A stretch of 64,000 nt of DNA from Hyphomicrobiales bacterium (GCA_009377755.1 WHTM01000007.1:99667-163666), one strand, 5' to 3'; positions 15,909-24,911 are shown, counted from the first letter of the stretch. Notes: a model not told the origin generated them from the letters alone. Numbers and translations: made by a program.

Positions 15909-18650
15909 ATGCTGCCCTTTGAGGAGCCGACCGAAGGTCGGCGTCTCGAAGGATGGCGATTCGCCGCTAGGTCTGTGCGGGTGACCCTGCTCGAACGCAT
16001 CGATACGCACTCTCTCCCCGAGCCATTCGCCGGCTGGTTCTCGGCGCGCGGCTGGACGCCGCGGGTGCATCAGCTCGAACTACTGGCGAAGGCGCGGGCC
16101 GGCCGCTCGGTGCTACTGATCGCGCCGACCGGCGCGGGCAAGACGCTGGCGGGATTTCTGCCGACGCTGGTGGAGCTGAGCGAGGCTTACCTCTCCCCGC
16201 TTGCTCCTCTTTCTTCACCTCCCCCCTTGAGGGGGAGGTCGACCGCCGTCGCCGAAGGCGAGGGCGGTCGGGTGGGGGGTGAACCTCTTCCCCCTGTGCC
16301 TGTCGCTTACCCCCCCCCCCCACCCTCCCCCGCAAGGGGGGAGGGAGCACACCGAGCAAGCCGCCACAAAGGCGGCCTCCACACCCTCTACATCTCGCCG
16401 CTGAAGGCGCTGGCCGTCGACATCGCCCGCAATCTCGAACGCCCCGTCGCCGAGATGCGGCTGCCGATCCGCCTGGAGACCCGCACCGGCGACACGCCGG
16501 TGTCGAAGCGCCAGCGCCAGCGCCGTGACCCGCCCGATATCCTGCTGACCACGCCGGAGCAGTTGGCGCTGCTGCTCGCCTCGGCAGACGCGCCGTATTT
16601 GTTCGGTTCGCTCCAGCGCGTGATCCTCGACGAATTGCATTCGCTGGTCACGTCGAAGCGCGGCGATCTCCTGTCGCTCGGCCTCGCACGCCTGTTCCGC
16701 ATCGCGCCGCAGCTTACCGCCGTCGGTCTCTCCGCCACCGTCGCCGAACCCGACGACCTCTGCCGCTTCCTGGTGCCGCAGCGGCCGGGCCTTGAGGCGC
16801 GCGCGGATCTCGTCATCACCGACGGGGGTGCCGCGCCGCAGTTGACGATGCTCGACACCGCCGAGCATTTGCCGTGGTCCGGCCACTCGGCGCGGCACGC
16901 GCTCGCCGAGATGTATGCGCTGATCAAGCGCCACAAGACCGTCCTTGTGTTCGTCAATACCCGCAGCCAGGCGGAATTCCTGTTCCAGGAATTCTGGCGC
17001 ATCAACGACGATAATCTCACAATTGCGCTGCATCACGGCTCGCTCGACGTCGCACAGCGCCGCAGGGTCGAGGAGGCGATGGCAGCGGGCCGCCTGCGCG
17101 CGGTGGTGTGCACCTCCTCGCTCGATCTCGGCGTCGACTGGGGCGACGTCGATCTCGTGATCAATGTCGGCGCGCCGAAGGGCGCCTCGCGCATCCTGCA
17201 GCGCATCGGCCGCGCCAACCACCGCATGGACGAGCCGTCGCGCGGCGTCCTCGTTCCGGCCAACCGTTTCGAGGTGCTGGAATGCACCGCGGCGCTTGAT
17301 GCGGTTGCCGAGAACGCCCAGGACACACCGCCGCTGCGCACCGGCGCGCTCGACGTGCTGGCGCAGCACGTGCTCGGCTGTGCCGTCGGCGAGCCGTTCT
17401 TCGCCGATGCGCTCTACGACGAGGTGCGCGCCGCCGCGCCGTACGTCGAACTCACGCGGGCCGATTTCGGCGCGATGGTCGATTTCGTCGCCACCGGCGG
17501 TTATGCGCTGAAAGCCTACGAACGCTTCGCCAAGATCCGCCAGGGCCAGGACGGCCGCTGGCGCATCTCCCATCCCCGGATTGCGCAGCGCTACCGCATG
17601 AATGTCGGCACCATCGTCGAAGCCGACATGCTGAAGGTCCGGCTGGTGCGCTCGCGCGGGACCACCGGCGTCGTGCCGCGCGGCGGCCGGCTGCTCGGCG
17701 AGGTCGAGGAATATTTCATCGAGGCCATGGTGCCGGGCGATACCTTCGTGTTCGCCGGCGAGATTCTCAAGTACGAGGCGCTGGTCGAAGACGAGGTCTA
17801 TGTCTCGCGCTCGACGGCGACCGATCCGAAGGTGCCGGCCTACGAGGGCGGCAAGTTCCCGCTCTCGACTTACCTCGCCGACCGCGTGCGCAACTTGCTG
17901 GCGCATCCACAGGAATGGCGCGGCTTGCCGGCGCAGGTGCGCCAGTGGCTGGAAATCCAGCACCGGCGCTCGCTGCTGCCGGGCCGGCACGACCTGCTGG
18001 TCGAGACCTTTCCGCGCGCCGCAAAACACTACCTCGTTTGCTATCCGTTCGAGGGGCGGCTCGCGCATGTCACGCTCGGCATGCTGCTGACGCGCCGGTT
18101 GGAGCGCGCGCGCATGCGGCCGCTCGGCTTCGTCGCCAACGAATATGCGCTTGCGGTCTGGGGCCTCGGCGACATGGGCGTGCGGATCGCGCGCGGGGAA
18201 CTCTCGCTCGCAGCCTTGTTCGGCGAGGACATGCTCGGCGACGATCTCGAAGCATGGCTCGCCGAGTCGGCGATGATGAAGCGCACCTTCCGGACCTGCG
18301 CGATCATCGCCGGCCTGATCGAGCGCCGTTTTCCCGGCGAGGAGAAGTCGCGCCGGCAACTCACCATCTCGACCGACCTCGTCTACGACGTGCTGCGCAA
18401 GCACCAGCCGGATCACGTGCTGCTGCGCGCCGCGCGCCAGGATGCCGCCACCGGGCTCCTCGACATCCGGCGGTTGGGCGAGATGCTCTCGCGCGTCAAG
18501 GGGCGAATCGTGCACAAGGCGCTCGATCGGGTTTCTCCACTGGCGGTGCCGGTGATGCTGGAGATCGGCCGCGAGACGGTCTATGGCGAGGCGGCGGATA
18601 CGCTGCTGGCGGAAGCGGCGGACGAGCTGGTGAAGGAGGCGATGGGGTGA
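15909..18650 (+). CDS. Ligase-associated DEXH-box helicase (Lhr-core type)
   Basis: ATP-driven 3'-5' DNA helicase of the Lhr family acting with the ligase, exonuclease and PdeM. Motif I (Walker A) is IAPTGAGKTLAGF (about residue 72), motif Ia is LYISPLKALAVD, motif II is VILDELHSL, motif III lies in GLSATVAEP, and motif VI is QRIGRANHR. The long C-terminus has the winged-helix and beta-barrel region of Lhr-core. It is 913 residues, larger than usual, because residues about 94-154 (16190-16372) are translated palindromic repeat inserted between motifs I and Ia. The ATG at 15909 lies before a half-palindrome (15915-15960); GTG 15981 (VTLLERIDTHSLPEPF) is the more family-like start. Confidence 0.93.
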   Translation: MLPFEEPTEGRRLEGWRFAARSVRVTLLERIDTHSLPEPFAGWFSARGWTPRVHQLELLAKARAGRSVLLIAPTGAGKTLAGFLPTLVELSEAYLSPLAPLSSPPPLRGRSTAVAEGEGGRVGGEPLPPVPVAYPPPPPSPARGEGAHRASRHKGGLHTLYISPLKALAVDIARNLERPVAEMRLPIRLETRTGDTPVSKRQRQRRDPPDILLTTPEQLALLLASADAPYLFGSLQRVILDELHSLVTSKRGDLLSLGLARLFRIAPQLTAVGLSATVAEPDDLCRFLVPQRPGLEARADLVITDGGAAPQLTMLDTAEHLPWSGHSARHALAEMYALIKRHKTVLVFVNTRSQAEFLFQEFWRINDDNLTIALHHGSLDVAQRRRVEEAMAAGRLRAVVCTSSLDLGVDWGDVDLVINVGAPKGASRILQRIGRANHRMDEPSRGVLVPANRFEVLECTAALDAVAENAQDTPPLRTGALDVLAQHVLGCAVGEPFFADALYDEVRAAAPYVELTRADFGAMVDFVATGGYALKAYERFAKIRQGQDGRWRISHPRIAQRYRMNVGTIVEADMLKVRLVRSRGTTGVVPRGGRLLGEVEEYFIEAMVPGDTFVFAGEILKYEALVEDEVYVSRSTATDPKVPAYEGGKFPLSTYLADRVRNLLAHPQEWRGLPAQVRQWLEIQHRRSLLPGRHDLLVETFPRAAKHYLVCYPFEGRLAHVTLGMLLTRRLERARMRPLGFVANEYALAVWGLGDMGVRIARGELSLAALFGEDMLGDDLEAWLAESAMMKRTFRTCAIIAGLIERRFPGEEKSRRQLTISTDLVYDVLRKHQPDHVLLRAARQDAATGLLDIRRLGEMLSRVKGRIVHKALDRVSPLAVPVMLEIGRETVYGEAADTLLAEAADELVKEAMG
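16190..16372. repeat. Palindromic element inserted in frame in the helicase gene
   Basis: The element contains CTTCACCTCCCCCCTTGAGG with its complementary GGGGGGTGAACC-type arm, GACCGCCGTCGCC / GGCGAGGGCGGTC, and an outer CCCTCCCCCGCAAGGGGGGAG hairpin. It includes a run of twelve C (16310-16321). It keeps the frame open and encodes a Pro/Arg/Gly-rich stretch absent from the helicase motifs. Confidence 0.8.
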
Positions 18651-19501
18651 AATTCTTGTCTTCACCCTCCCCTGGAGGGGGAGGGTCGGCCGGCCGAAGG
18701 CCGGACGGGGTGGGGTGGGACTTCGACTGTGACACTCAATTCACCCCCTCCCGACCGTCTTCGCCTTCGGCGATGACGGTCGACCTCCCCCCTCCAGGGG
18801 GAGGTGAAGACCGTGCGCGCGGCGGCGCAGAGATCACGATCGCCTCCGTCACCCTCCTCGCCGATCCCGACGGCACGCTCTACTGGCCGGAGCAGGACCT
18901 GCTCGCGGTTGCCGATCTGCATCTGGAGAAGGGATCGAGCTTCGCCCGCCGAGGTGTGCTGCTGCCGCCCTACGACACGGCGGCGACGCTCACGCGGCTC
19001 GCCCAATCGATCGCCCGCTTTCAGCCGAAGACCGTCGTGACGCTGGGCGACAATTTCCATGACGGCGAGGGCGCGTGGCGAATGGCGGATGGCGACCGCG
19101 CCATGCTCAAGAGCTCGCAGCGCGGGCGCGACTGGATCTGGATCACCGGCAATCACGATCCGGAGCCTGCCGACGGCATCGGCGGCCAGTTTGCCGCCAG
19201 CGTGGCTGTCGGACCGCTCACGTTCCGCCACGAGCCGAGCCGCGGCGCTGCCGACGGCGAGATCGCCGGCCATCTGCACCCGCTGGCGCGGGTGGCGCAG
19301 CGCGGCCGCGCGGTCAGCCGCCGCTGCTTTGCCGCTGACGGCAGGCGCATGGTGATGCCGGCGTTCGGCAGCTACACCGGCGGGCTCAACATCCGAGACC
19401 GCGCCTTCGCCGGCCTGTTCGAGCGGTCGACCTTCATCGCCCATATGCTCGGCGAGCGCCGGCTTTATGCGATCGCCGCCGGCAGATGCCTGGCGGATTG
19501 A
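18647..19501 (+). CDS. pdeM: Ligase-associated endonuclease/phosphoesterase PdeM
   Basis: Manganese-dependent calcineurin-like phosphoesterase/nuclease, fourth member of the repair cluster. Metal-binding motifs are in order: VADLHLEKGSSFA, VTLGDNFHDGEG, ITGNHDPEP and AGHLHP. The family-like protein starts only at about EITIASVTLLADPDGTLYWP (18830). Upstream, in frame, lies a palindromic repeat. GTG 18647 overlaps the helicase stop (GTGA) and is in frame with PdeM, which suggests that the original coupled start has been separated from the domain by an insertion of about 155 bases. ATG 18773 inside the repeat is an alternative start. The gene ends at 19501, abutting the convergent TIGR02186 gene. 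Confidence 0.9.
   Translation: MKFLSSPSPGGGGSAGRRPDGVGWDFDCDTQFTPSRPSSPSAMTVDLPPPGGGEDRARGGAEITIASVTLLADPDGTLYWPEQDLLAVADLHLEKGSSFARRGVLLPPYDTAATLTRLAQSIARFQPKTVVTLGDNFHDGEGAWRMADGDRAMLKSSQRGRDWIWITGNHDPEPADGIGGQFAASVAVGPLTFRHEPSRGAADGEIAGHLHPLARVAQRGRAVSRRCFAADGRRMVMPAFGSYTGGLNIRDRAFAGLFERSTFIAHMLGERRLYAIAAGRCLAD
18656..18811. repeat. Palindromic element at the 5' end of pdeM
   Basis: Inverted ends GTCTTCACCCTCCCCTGG and CCAGGGGGAGGTGAAGAC bracket about 155 bases containing a GGCCGGCCGAAGGCCGG hairpin and a GACCGTCTTCGCC / GGCGATGACGGTC pair. It resembles the element in the helicase gene and is open in the pdeM frame. Confidence 0.8.
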
Positions 19502-20284
19502 TCAATCCCTGCGGAAAACCACGCTCGCGAGCCAGCCGGTCAGCAGTGCCATCAGAGCGGTGATCAGCCCATAGAGGAACGGCTGCTGATGCGCGGTATC
19601 GGCGACGATCTGCTCAAAGCCGGCCTTGATCACCTCGAACGCGGAGGTGGTGCGCGCGATTAACGCGCCGTCGGCCAGCAGCTTCACGTCGATGGCATAA
19701 GTGCCGACCGGCACCGAAGCCGGCAGCGGGATGGCAGCGCGGAATAGGTTCGGGGTAAGGAACGTCACCGCGTTGGCGCTTTCCTGATAGAGCTGGTGTT
19801 GGACGTTGATCCGGATGAATGCCTTGCGGAAGGCATCCTCCGGCACCACGTCGGCGACATTGGCGCCGTTTTGTTGCGGCAGGGACTGGTAGTCGAGGCC
19901 GATCTTTAGCCGCCGGCGAACATCCTCGGAGGCGATCTGGTCGACCGGCCGGTTTGTCAGCACCGCGAGAAACGTCGGCGTGCCGTCGAATTCCCGCGAG
20001 TCCACGTTGATCCAGATGCCCAGTCGCCGTTCTTTGCGCCGCGTCACGAAGGTCTTGCGCGGTCCGGTGACGGTTACGACGATGTCATAGCCGCCGCGGC
20101 GCGGGATGGTCGCGGCGTCGCGCTCGACCGAGCCGAACAGGACCAGATCCTCGCCGCCAAAGTTCGACGTCACCTGGATACGGTGTTTGGAGAGCGAGGT
20201 GACCAGCCATTCGGCCGCAGCCGGAGCCGATGCCGCTGCGAATGCGGTGACGACGGCCAGGATCGCTGTGAGCCGCCGGATCAT
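19502..20284 (-). CDS. TIGR02186-family membrane-anchored periplasmic protein
   Basis: 260-residue protein with an N-terminal signal peptide (MIRRLTAILAVVTAFAAASAPAAA), a largely beta-rich exported domain (DLVLFGSVERD, RRGGYDIVVTVTGPRK, RLGIWINVDSREF) and one C-terminal membrane helix (YGLITALMALLTGWLASVVF). This is the pattern of TIGR02186, a conserved family found next to TauE/SafE permeases in alphaproteobacteria. Its start overlaps the stop of the permease gene (ATGA at 20281-20284), so the pair is translationally coupled and likely forms a transport unit. The function of this partner is unknown. The gene abuts the 3' end of convergent pdeM. Confidence 0.87.
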   Translation of the reverse strand: MIRRLTAILAVVTAFAAASAPAAAEWLVTSLSKHRIQVTSNFGGEDLVLFGSVERDAATIPRRGGYDIVVTVTGPRKTFVTRRKERRLGIWINVDSREFDGTPTFLAVLTNRPVDQIASEDVRRRLKIGLDYQSLPQQNGANVADVVPEDAFRKAFIRINVQHQLYQESANAVTFLTPNLFRAAIPLPASVPVGTYAIDVKLLADGALIARTTSAFEVIKAGFEQIVADTAHQQPFLYGLITALMALLTGWLASVVFRRD

Positions 20285-21207
20285 CGCAGCACCTCGACGA
20301 CGCGGATTGAGTAGGGGTCGGACGGGGTGACGACGAGCTGGGTCGCGAAGCGCAGGCCGACCGCCAGCACCAGCATTCCGAGCAGCAGCCGCAGCCATTC
20401 GCCTGAGAGCTTCTGCCCGGCTCTCGCGCCGAATTGGGCGCCGATCACGCCGCCGGTCATCAGCATCAATGCCAGCACCGCATCGACCAGCTGATTGGTG
20501 GTGGCGTGCAGCACCGTCGCCGAGGCCATGGTCACGAGCTGGAGCACCAGCGATGTGCCGATGACGGTCACGGTCGGCACGCGTAGGAAATAGATCAGCA
20601 TCGGCACCAGTATGAATCCGCCGCCGATGCCCATCACCGCGCCGAGGAAGCCGATGATGAAGCCGATCGCCCAGACCGGAATGGCCGAAACATAGATTTT
20701 CGAACGCTTAAATCGCAGCTTGAACGGCAGCCCGTGGAACCAGGCGTGGCTGCCTGGCCGTCGCGGGACCGGCGGCTGGCCCTGCCGTGAGCGGCGGACC
20801 GCGCGTACGCTCTCCAATATCATCAGGGCGCCAACCGTGGTCAGCAGCGTGACGTAGGACAGGCCGATCACCAGGTCGAGCTGGTCGACCGAGCGCAATT
20901 TGGTAAACAGCCAGACGCCACTCATCGTGCCGAGAATGCCGCCGGCCAGCAGCATCAGCGCCAGCGGCACGTCGATCGCGTTGCGGCGCCAATAGGCGAT
21001 GGCTCCGGAGCAGGAGGACGCGGCAATATGAGTCGAGACGCTGGCGACCGCCACCGCCGGGGCGATGCCGACGAAGATCAGGAGCGGCGTCATCAGGAAA
21101 CCGCCGCCGATGCCGAACATGCCCGAGATGAACCCGACCGCGATGCCCATCCCCAAAATGAGGAAGACGTTCACGGGCAGATCGGCGATCGGCAGGTAGA
21201 TTTCCAC
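20281..21207 (-). CDS. Sulfite/organosulfur exporter TauE/SafE family permease
   Basis: Inner-membrane TSUP permease of 308 residues. Two repeated halves are clear: GFISGMFGIGGGFLMTPLLIF near the N-terminus and FLGAVMGIGGGFILVPMLIYF in the second half, each followed by helix pairs. The central cytosolic loop is basic (VRRSRQGQPPVPRR). Family members move sulfite, sulfoacetate or similar anions; here the coupled TIGR02186 protein is the only clue to function. The first gene of the unit starts at 21207 (MEIYLPIADLPVNVF). It is more canonical than the TSUP gene at 6571, so the two are probably not duplicates. Confidence 0.9.
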   Translation of the reverse strand: MEIYLPIADLPVNVFLILGMGIAVGFISGMFGIGGGFLMTPLLIFVGIAPAVAVASVSTHIAASSCSGAIAYWRRNAIDVPLALMLLAGGILGTMSGVWLFTKLRSVDQLDLVIGLSYVTLLTTVGALMILESVRAVRRSRQGQPPVPRRPGSHAWFHGLPFKLRFKRSKIYVSAIPVWAIGFIIGFLGAVMGIGGGFILVPMLIYFLRVPTVTVIGTSLVLQLVTMASATVLHATTNQLVDAVLALMLMTGGVIGAQFGARAGQKLSGEWLRLLLGMLVLAVGLRFATQLVVTPSDPYSIRVVEVLR

Positions 21208-21421
21208 GAGGTCTAGAGGTCCATGCGCGTCCGGCTGAATTGCGACTCAAGGCGATAACGTCGAATCACGAAAGCGCGAAACCGGAATCTCCAGCGTTCG
21301 TGAATTTGCCCCTCAGAATTTTGCGCGAAGCGCTGGCGCAACGCTTGCGCAGCGGCGGACATCGCCCGGCTGGAGAGGGGCCGCGAAGGTCTGGCGAACC
21401 GCCGCTCAGGCGGTAAGCACC

Positions 21422-24400
21422 TCAGCCCGGTCTGAGCTTCAGCGGCGCGCTGTTGCGCGGCCGGCGCTTGGCCTGCGGGAGCGGCTCGTCCTGATCCCAC
21501 CCGCCCGGCGGCGTCTTGACGGTTGTGGCTTCGTCCGGCTGCAACACCACGACCCAGGTCTTGACCGCAAGCCGTGCCGCCATCAAAGATTCGGCGCCGA
21601 GCCGAGCCGCGATATCGTCCCGCTTGCGGCCCGATTCCTGGTCACCCTGCTGTGCCGCCAGCGCGAACCACTTGTAGGACTCGGCCAGGTTCTGCTCGAC
21701 CCCGACCCCGCGGGCACAAAGCACGCCGAGATTGTACTGGCTATCGGCAACGCCGCGGTCGGCGGCCTTGCGGAACCATTGCGTGGCGACCTGGTAGTCC
21801 GGCTTGCCGTCGATGCCTTCGGCGTGCAGCACGGCGAGGTTGTGCATCGCCTTGGCGCTGCCCCTCTCGGCGGCAGCCGCGTACAGTCGGCGTGCCGCGT
21901 TGAGGTCCTTCTTCACCCCCAGGCCCTTTTCATACAGCGAGCCGAGCCGGAACTGCGCCGGGGCAAGACCATGCTTGCTGGCGCGCCCCAGCCATTGCAC
22001 CGCTGTCTCGTAACTTTGCGGGACGCCGCGTCCTTCGATGTGGCGCACCGCCAGTTCATAGGCCGCGGCCGGATTGTCGGCAGCTGCCGCCGCGGCGAGG
22101 CCCGTCTTTCGGTCGACCGCACCTTCGCCGTCCCGACGGCTCGGCGGCAGCGGAACCGTTGCCGGCTTGCCTGGCACCGTGATCCCGGCCGGGATCGAGC
22201 CGGTGACGTCTTCCTGGATCTGGGGTGGGGGATCGCCAGGCGGAGGGCTGCCGGTCGTGGCGCGTTCGTCATCGGCGGACGGGGATCGCGCGCCGCTCGC
22301 GGGAGCCGCATCGAAACTGCGGTCGACCGCATTCCCATCCTGCTGGGCTGGACCGGCCATCATGGGAGCCACCAGGACGCGCGCGGTCGATTCCGGGGGG
22401 GGCAGGATCGCCGGCGGCTGCGCCGATGTCGCCTGGCCTGGAGCGGCCACGTCGTGCGGTTCGACCAGCGTCATTGCGATGCGCAGCGCTCCGGCAATGA
22501 GGATGACGATGCCGGCGCCGACCAGCATCGAGCGGACACGGCCGGTGAGGCGCTGGCGCAACGATGCCTTGGGGGCAATATCGGATGTCGGCGCTGAGTC
22601 CTTGGCGTCGGACTCGGGCGGTGTTCGCAATGCCGTCTGGGCGGCTCGCCGCGCAGCGGCAATGAAATTCGAGCGCCCCGGGTCGGTGACCGGCGGTTTG
22701 GCCGGTCCGAGCGCCGCTTCGGACGCCGCGATGCGGTCGGCTGGCGATTGCGTGGCGCGAGCCCGGACGGCACCCGGCTCGAGTGGATGGTCCGGCGGCA
22801 GATTGGGGTCGATCGGCGAACGCTCGCGGGGCGCAGCGGGCCGTTGTGCCCGTGCGGCGGCAGCGAGCCGCTCGGACGGAGGCGCCACCGACCTGCCGAC
22901 GGGAATCGGCGGAGCCACCAGCGCTGCCGGAAGGATCGGAGCCTTTGCAGTGATGGCCGGCGCCACCGGTTGCGCGGGCGGAGACGACACCGCGGGCACC
23001 GCAACCGGGTTCGGCGTCGTGGGCGCATGTGGCACTGCGGACGTTGTTGCCGAACCTGGCTGTGGCGGCCATGTGGCTGTGGCCGGAATGCCTCCGCGGA
23101 TTCCGGTCTCGATCGTTGCGAGGCGATCGACGACGCGGTTCAGCGTGCCGTTCACCGCTTCCAGGTCGCGCTTGATCTGGTCGACTGCCGGATCGCCTGC
23201 GCCCGCGCGCAGCGCGGTGCCGCCGCGGGCGCGCTGCTCTTCGAGATGGACGAGGACATCGGCAAGACCACGCTCGATCGCTTCGAGATGACCGAGCCGC
23301 GAACCGGAAGCATCGAGCTTCTCGACGAGCTTGGTGATCCGGTCCTCAAGCTGGCCGAAGGCGATGGTATCGCCGCGGCTGAGCTGCAGCTTCTCGATCT
23401 TGTCGGAGAGCCCCTGCACGACCGACTCGAGTTGTGCCGGCACCTGGCGGCCATGGGCGTTGCTTTGTGTGATTGCATCGGCGATAGCGCCGACCCGCCG
23501 CTCGAGGTTCGTCAGCGTGTCGGGTGCCGGTCCCGCGTCGGCGGTACGCTCGATCCGGGCGGCGATGCCGCGTACCTCTTCAGTCAGCCGTGCCAGCGTG
23601 TCGTCGGATGCCACATGCGCAACGACGCCGCGCAGCCCGACGACCGCCGATTCGAGCTGCTGCAGCACCACCGGATCCCGCTGGCTGGCGGCAATGCCGT
23701 CGACCTTGCGGGCGAGCCCCTGGATCGCGCCCTGGAAGCCGACCAGGCTTTCCGCCGGCGTAAGTGTCCGTAAGGCGTCGCGGACCTCAGCGAGGCCACG
23801 CTCGATATTGCCCAGCGCCACGGCGTCGACGCCGGATTGCCGGGAGTGATCGAGCCGCTCCGCCAGGCCGCGCACCTCCGCCTCGATCGTCTCAATGGCA
23901 CGGCGCGGCATGGCTTCCGCCAACGAGCGGCTGATGTCGGCCAGTTCCTGACGCAGCGCCGGCACCACCTCCTCGACGGCGCACGGTCGGCGCAGCGCTT
24001 CGATCTGAGTCGTGATCGTGCGAAGCTGCTCTTCCAGGCCCGACAGGTTTTGCGACGGCGGAGTCACCGGGCGGGGAGTGTCGGGCGCTCGGCGGTCGGG
24101 CGCCGCGCGGCCCTGGCCGTCGAGAAAGCGCTGGCGTGCCGCAATTTCGGCAAGTGTCTGGTCGAGCCCGGAGTCGGAATAGATCGGTCGCAACGGGTTG
24201 CGATTGAGGGTCCGGTCGCCTGCGTAGCGCTCGATATCGTTGTTTGTGGCGCGGCCTTCCACGGCGAACTGTTCGAGGCGTTGATCGAGGCGACTGTAAG
24301 GATAGGGCGCGGGATCGGGTTGCGGGAGGTCGCGCGCGAAGGTGTCGGCGTCAGCGTCGGGCGGGCGGAACTTGCTGGCGGTGATGCGCGAGAGCCGTTC

Positions 24401-24532
24401 GAGCTGGCGCGTCAGGTCGTCGAGCCGCTCGTGCACGGATGCGGTATCGGCATCATCGTACGGAGCCGACCGCTCGGGGCCTTTCTTGCCCTTCGACGTC
24501 CACGGCACGCCGAGCTTCATTTTCGCATCCAC
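21422..24532 (-). CDS. PodJ-like polarity protein with Sel1 repeats
   Basis: 1036-residue protein resembling PodJ, the alphaproteobacterial pole-organising scaffold. The N-terminus (to about residue 460) is cytosolic and coiled-coil rich. A long Pro/Ala-rich linker follows, then one membrane helix (MLVGAGIVILIAGALRIAMTLV, about residues 668-690). The periplasmic part holds at least four Sel1-type repeats (about residues 815-960, for example AQFRLGSLYEKGLGVKKDL and SQYNLGVLCARGVGVEQNL). No peptidoglycan-binding domain is visible at the C-terminus, unlike the longest PodJ forms. The upstream region has a TAAA-N7-TTAA motif and a GANTC site, consistent with cell-cycle control. It stands alone. 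Confidence 0.85.
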   Translation of the reverse strand: MDAKMKLGVPWTSKGKKGPERSAPYDDADTASVHERLDDLTRQLERLSRITASKFRPPDADADTFARDLPQPDPAPYPYSRLDQRLEQFAVEGRATNNDIERYAGDRTLNRNPLRPIYSDSGLDQTLAEIAARQRFLDGQGRAAPDRRAPDTPRPVTPPSQNLSGLEEQLRTITTQIEALRRPCAVEEVVPALRQELADISRSLAEAMPRRAIETIEAEVRGLAERLDHSRQSGVDAVALGNIERGLAEVRDALRTLTPAESLVGFQGAIQGLARKVDGIAASQRDPVVLQQLESAVVGLRGVVAHVASDDTLARLTEEVRGIAARIERTADAGPAPDTLTNLERRVGAIADAITQSNAHGRQVPAQLESVVQGLSDKIEKLQLSRGDTIAFGQLEDRITKLVEKLDASGSRLGHLEAIERGLADVLVHLEEQRARGGTALRAGAGDPAVDQIKRDLEAVNGTLNRVVDRLATIETGIRGGIPATATWPPQPGSATTSAVPHAPTTPNPVAVPAVSSPPAQPVAPAITAKAPILPAALVAPPIPVGRSVAPPSERLAAAARAQRPAAPRERSPIDPNLPPDHPLEPGAVRARATQSPADRIAASEAALGPAKPPVTDPGRSNFIAAARRAAQTALRTPPESDAKDSAPTSDIAPKASLRQRLTGRVRSMLVGAGIVILIAGALRIAMTLVEPHDVAAPGQATSAQPPAILPPPESTARVLVAPMMAGPAQQDGNAVDRSFDAAPASGARSPSADDERATTGSPPPGDPPPQIQEDVTGSIPAGITVPGKPATVPLPPSRRDGEGAVDRKTGLAAAAAADNPAAAYELAVRHIEGRGVPQSYETAVQWLGRASKHGLAPAQFRLGSLYEKGLGVKKDLNAARRLYAAAAERGSAKAMHNLAVLHAEGIDGKPDYQVATQWFRKAADRGVADSQYNLGVLCARGVGVEQNLAESYKWFALAAQQGDQESGRKRDDIAARLGAESLMAARLAVKTWVVVLQPDEATTVKTPPGGWDQDEPLPQAKRRPRNSAPLKLRPG

Positions 24533-24911
24533 GGTTCACGGCGCAGGCAGGTGAGCCGGTGGGCCCTTCGGAACCGGCACGTATTGCCGGCGGGTAGACT
24601 CGCGCGCGGTCCGCCGTCCTCGCGGCCGACTTTTTCAGAATTACGGTAAACAGGGGGTTAACGATTGTGACTCGATGCCTCTCAAGCGTCGGTATTTTGA
24701 GACTTTTTTGCCGCCCCATGCGTTGTCCCGCATTTGCCGAGTTGCGGCTCGCTTATGCTCCAGGGCGACGAGCACCAATCGGTGGGGTGAGCCGAAGGTC
24801 GTCCGAGACCGGCTTTAACATCGCTTTTTTGCTGCGCCTTACCTTTCCGTGACGTAAACCGTCGCCACAATGCGCCATTGATTCCGCCTCGCGCGGCGGT
24901 GGGGGAAGGCC
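24533..24911. other. Divergent promoter region of the PodJ-like and acyl-CoA dehydrogenase genes
   Basis: No gene is visible in these 379 bases. Apart from the CtrA-like and GANTC motifs at 24647-24673, I see no strong hairpin or repeat. The acyl-CoA dehydrogenase start is preceded by GGGGGAAGG. Confidence 0.6.
24647..24673. promoter_or_regulatory. CtrA-like box with adjacent GANTC site upstream of the podJ-like gene
   Basis: TAAA (24647-24650), seven bases, then TTAA (24658-24661) is one mismatch from the CtrA consensus TTAA-N7-TTAA. A GACTC CcrM site lies at 24669-24673. Both sit about 115-140 bases upstream of the PodJ-like start on the minus strand. Confidence 0.4.

Noticed and set aside
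16215..18665. 816-codon open frame on the minus strand opposite the helicase gene
   Set aside because: It is an antisense shadow of a high-GC gene: His/Arg/Ala/Asp-biased, no domain, and the plus strand has all helicase motifs.
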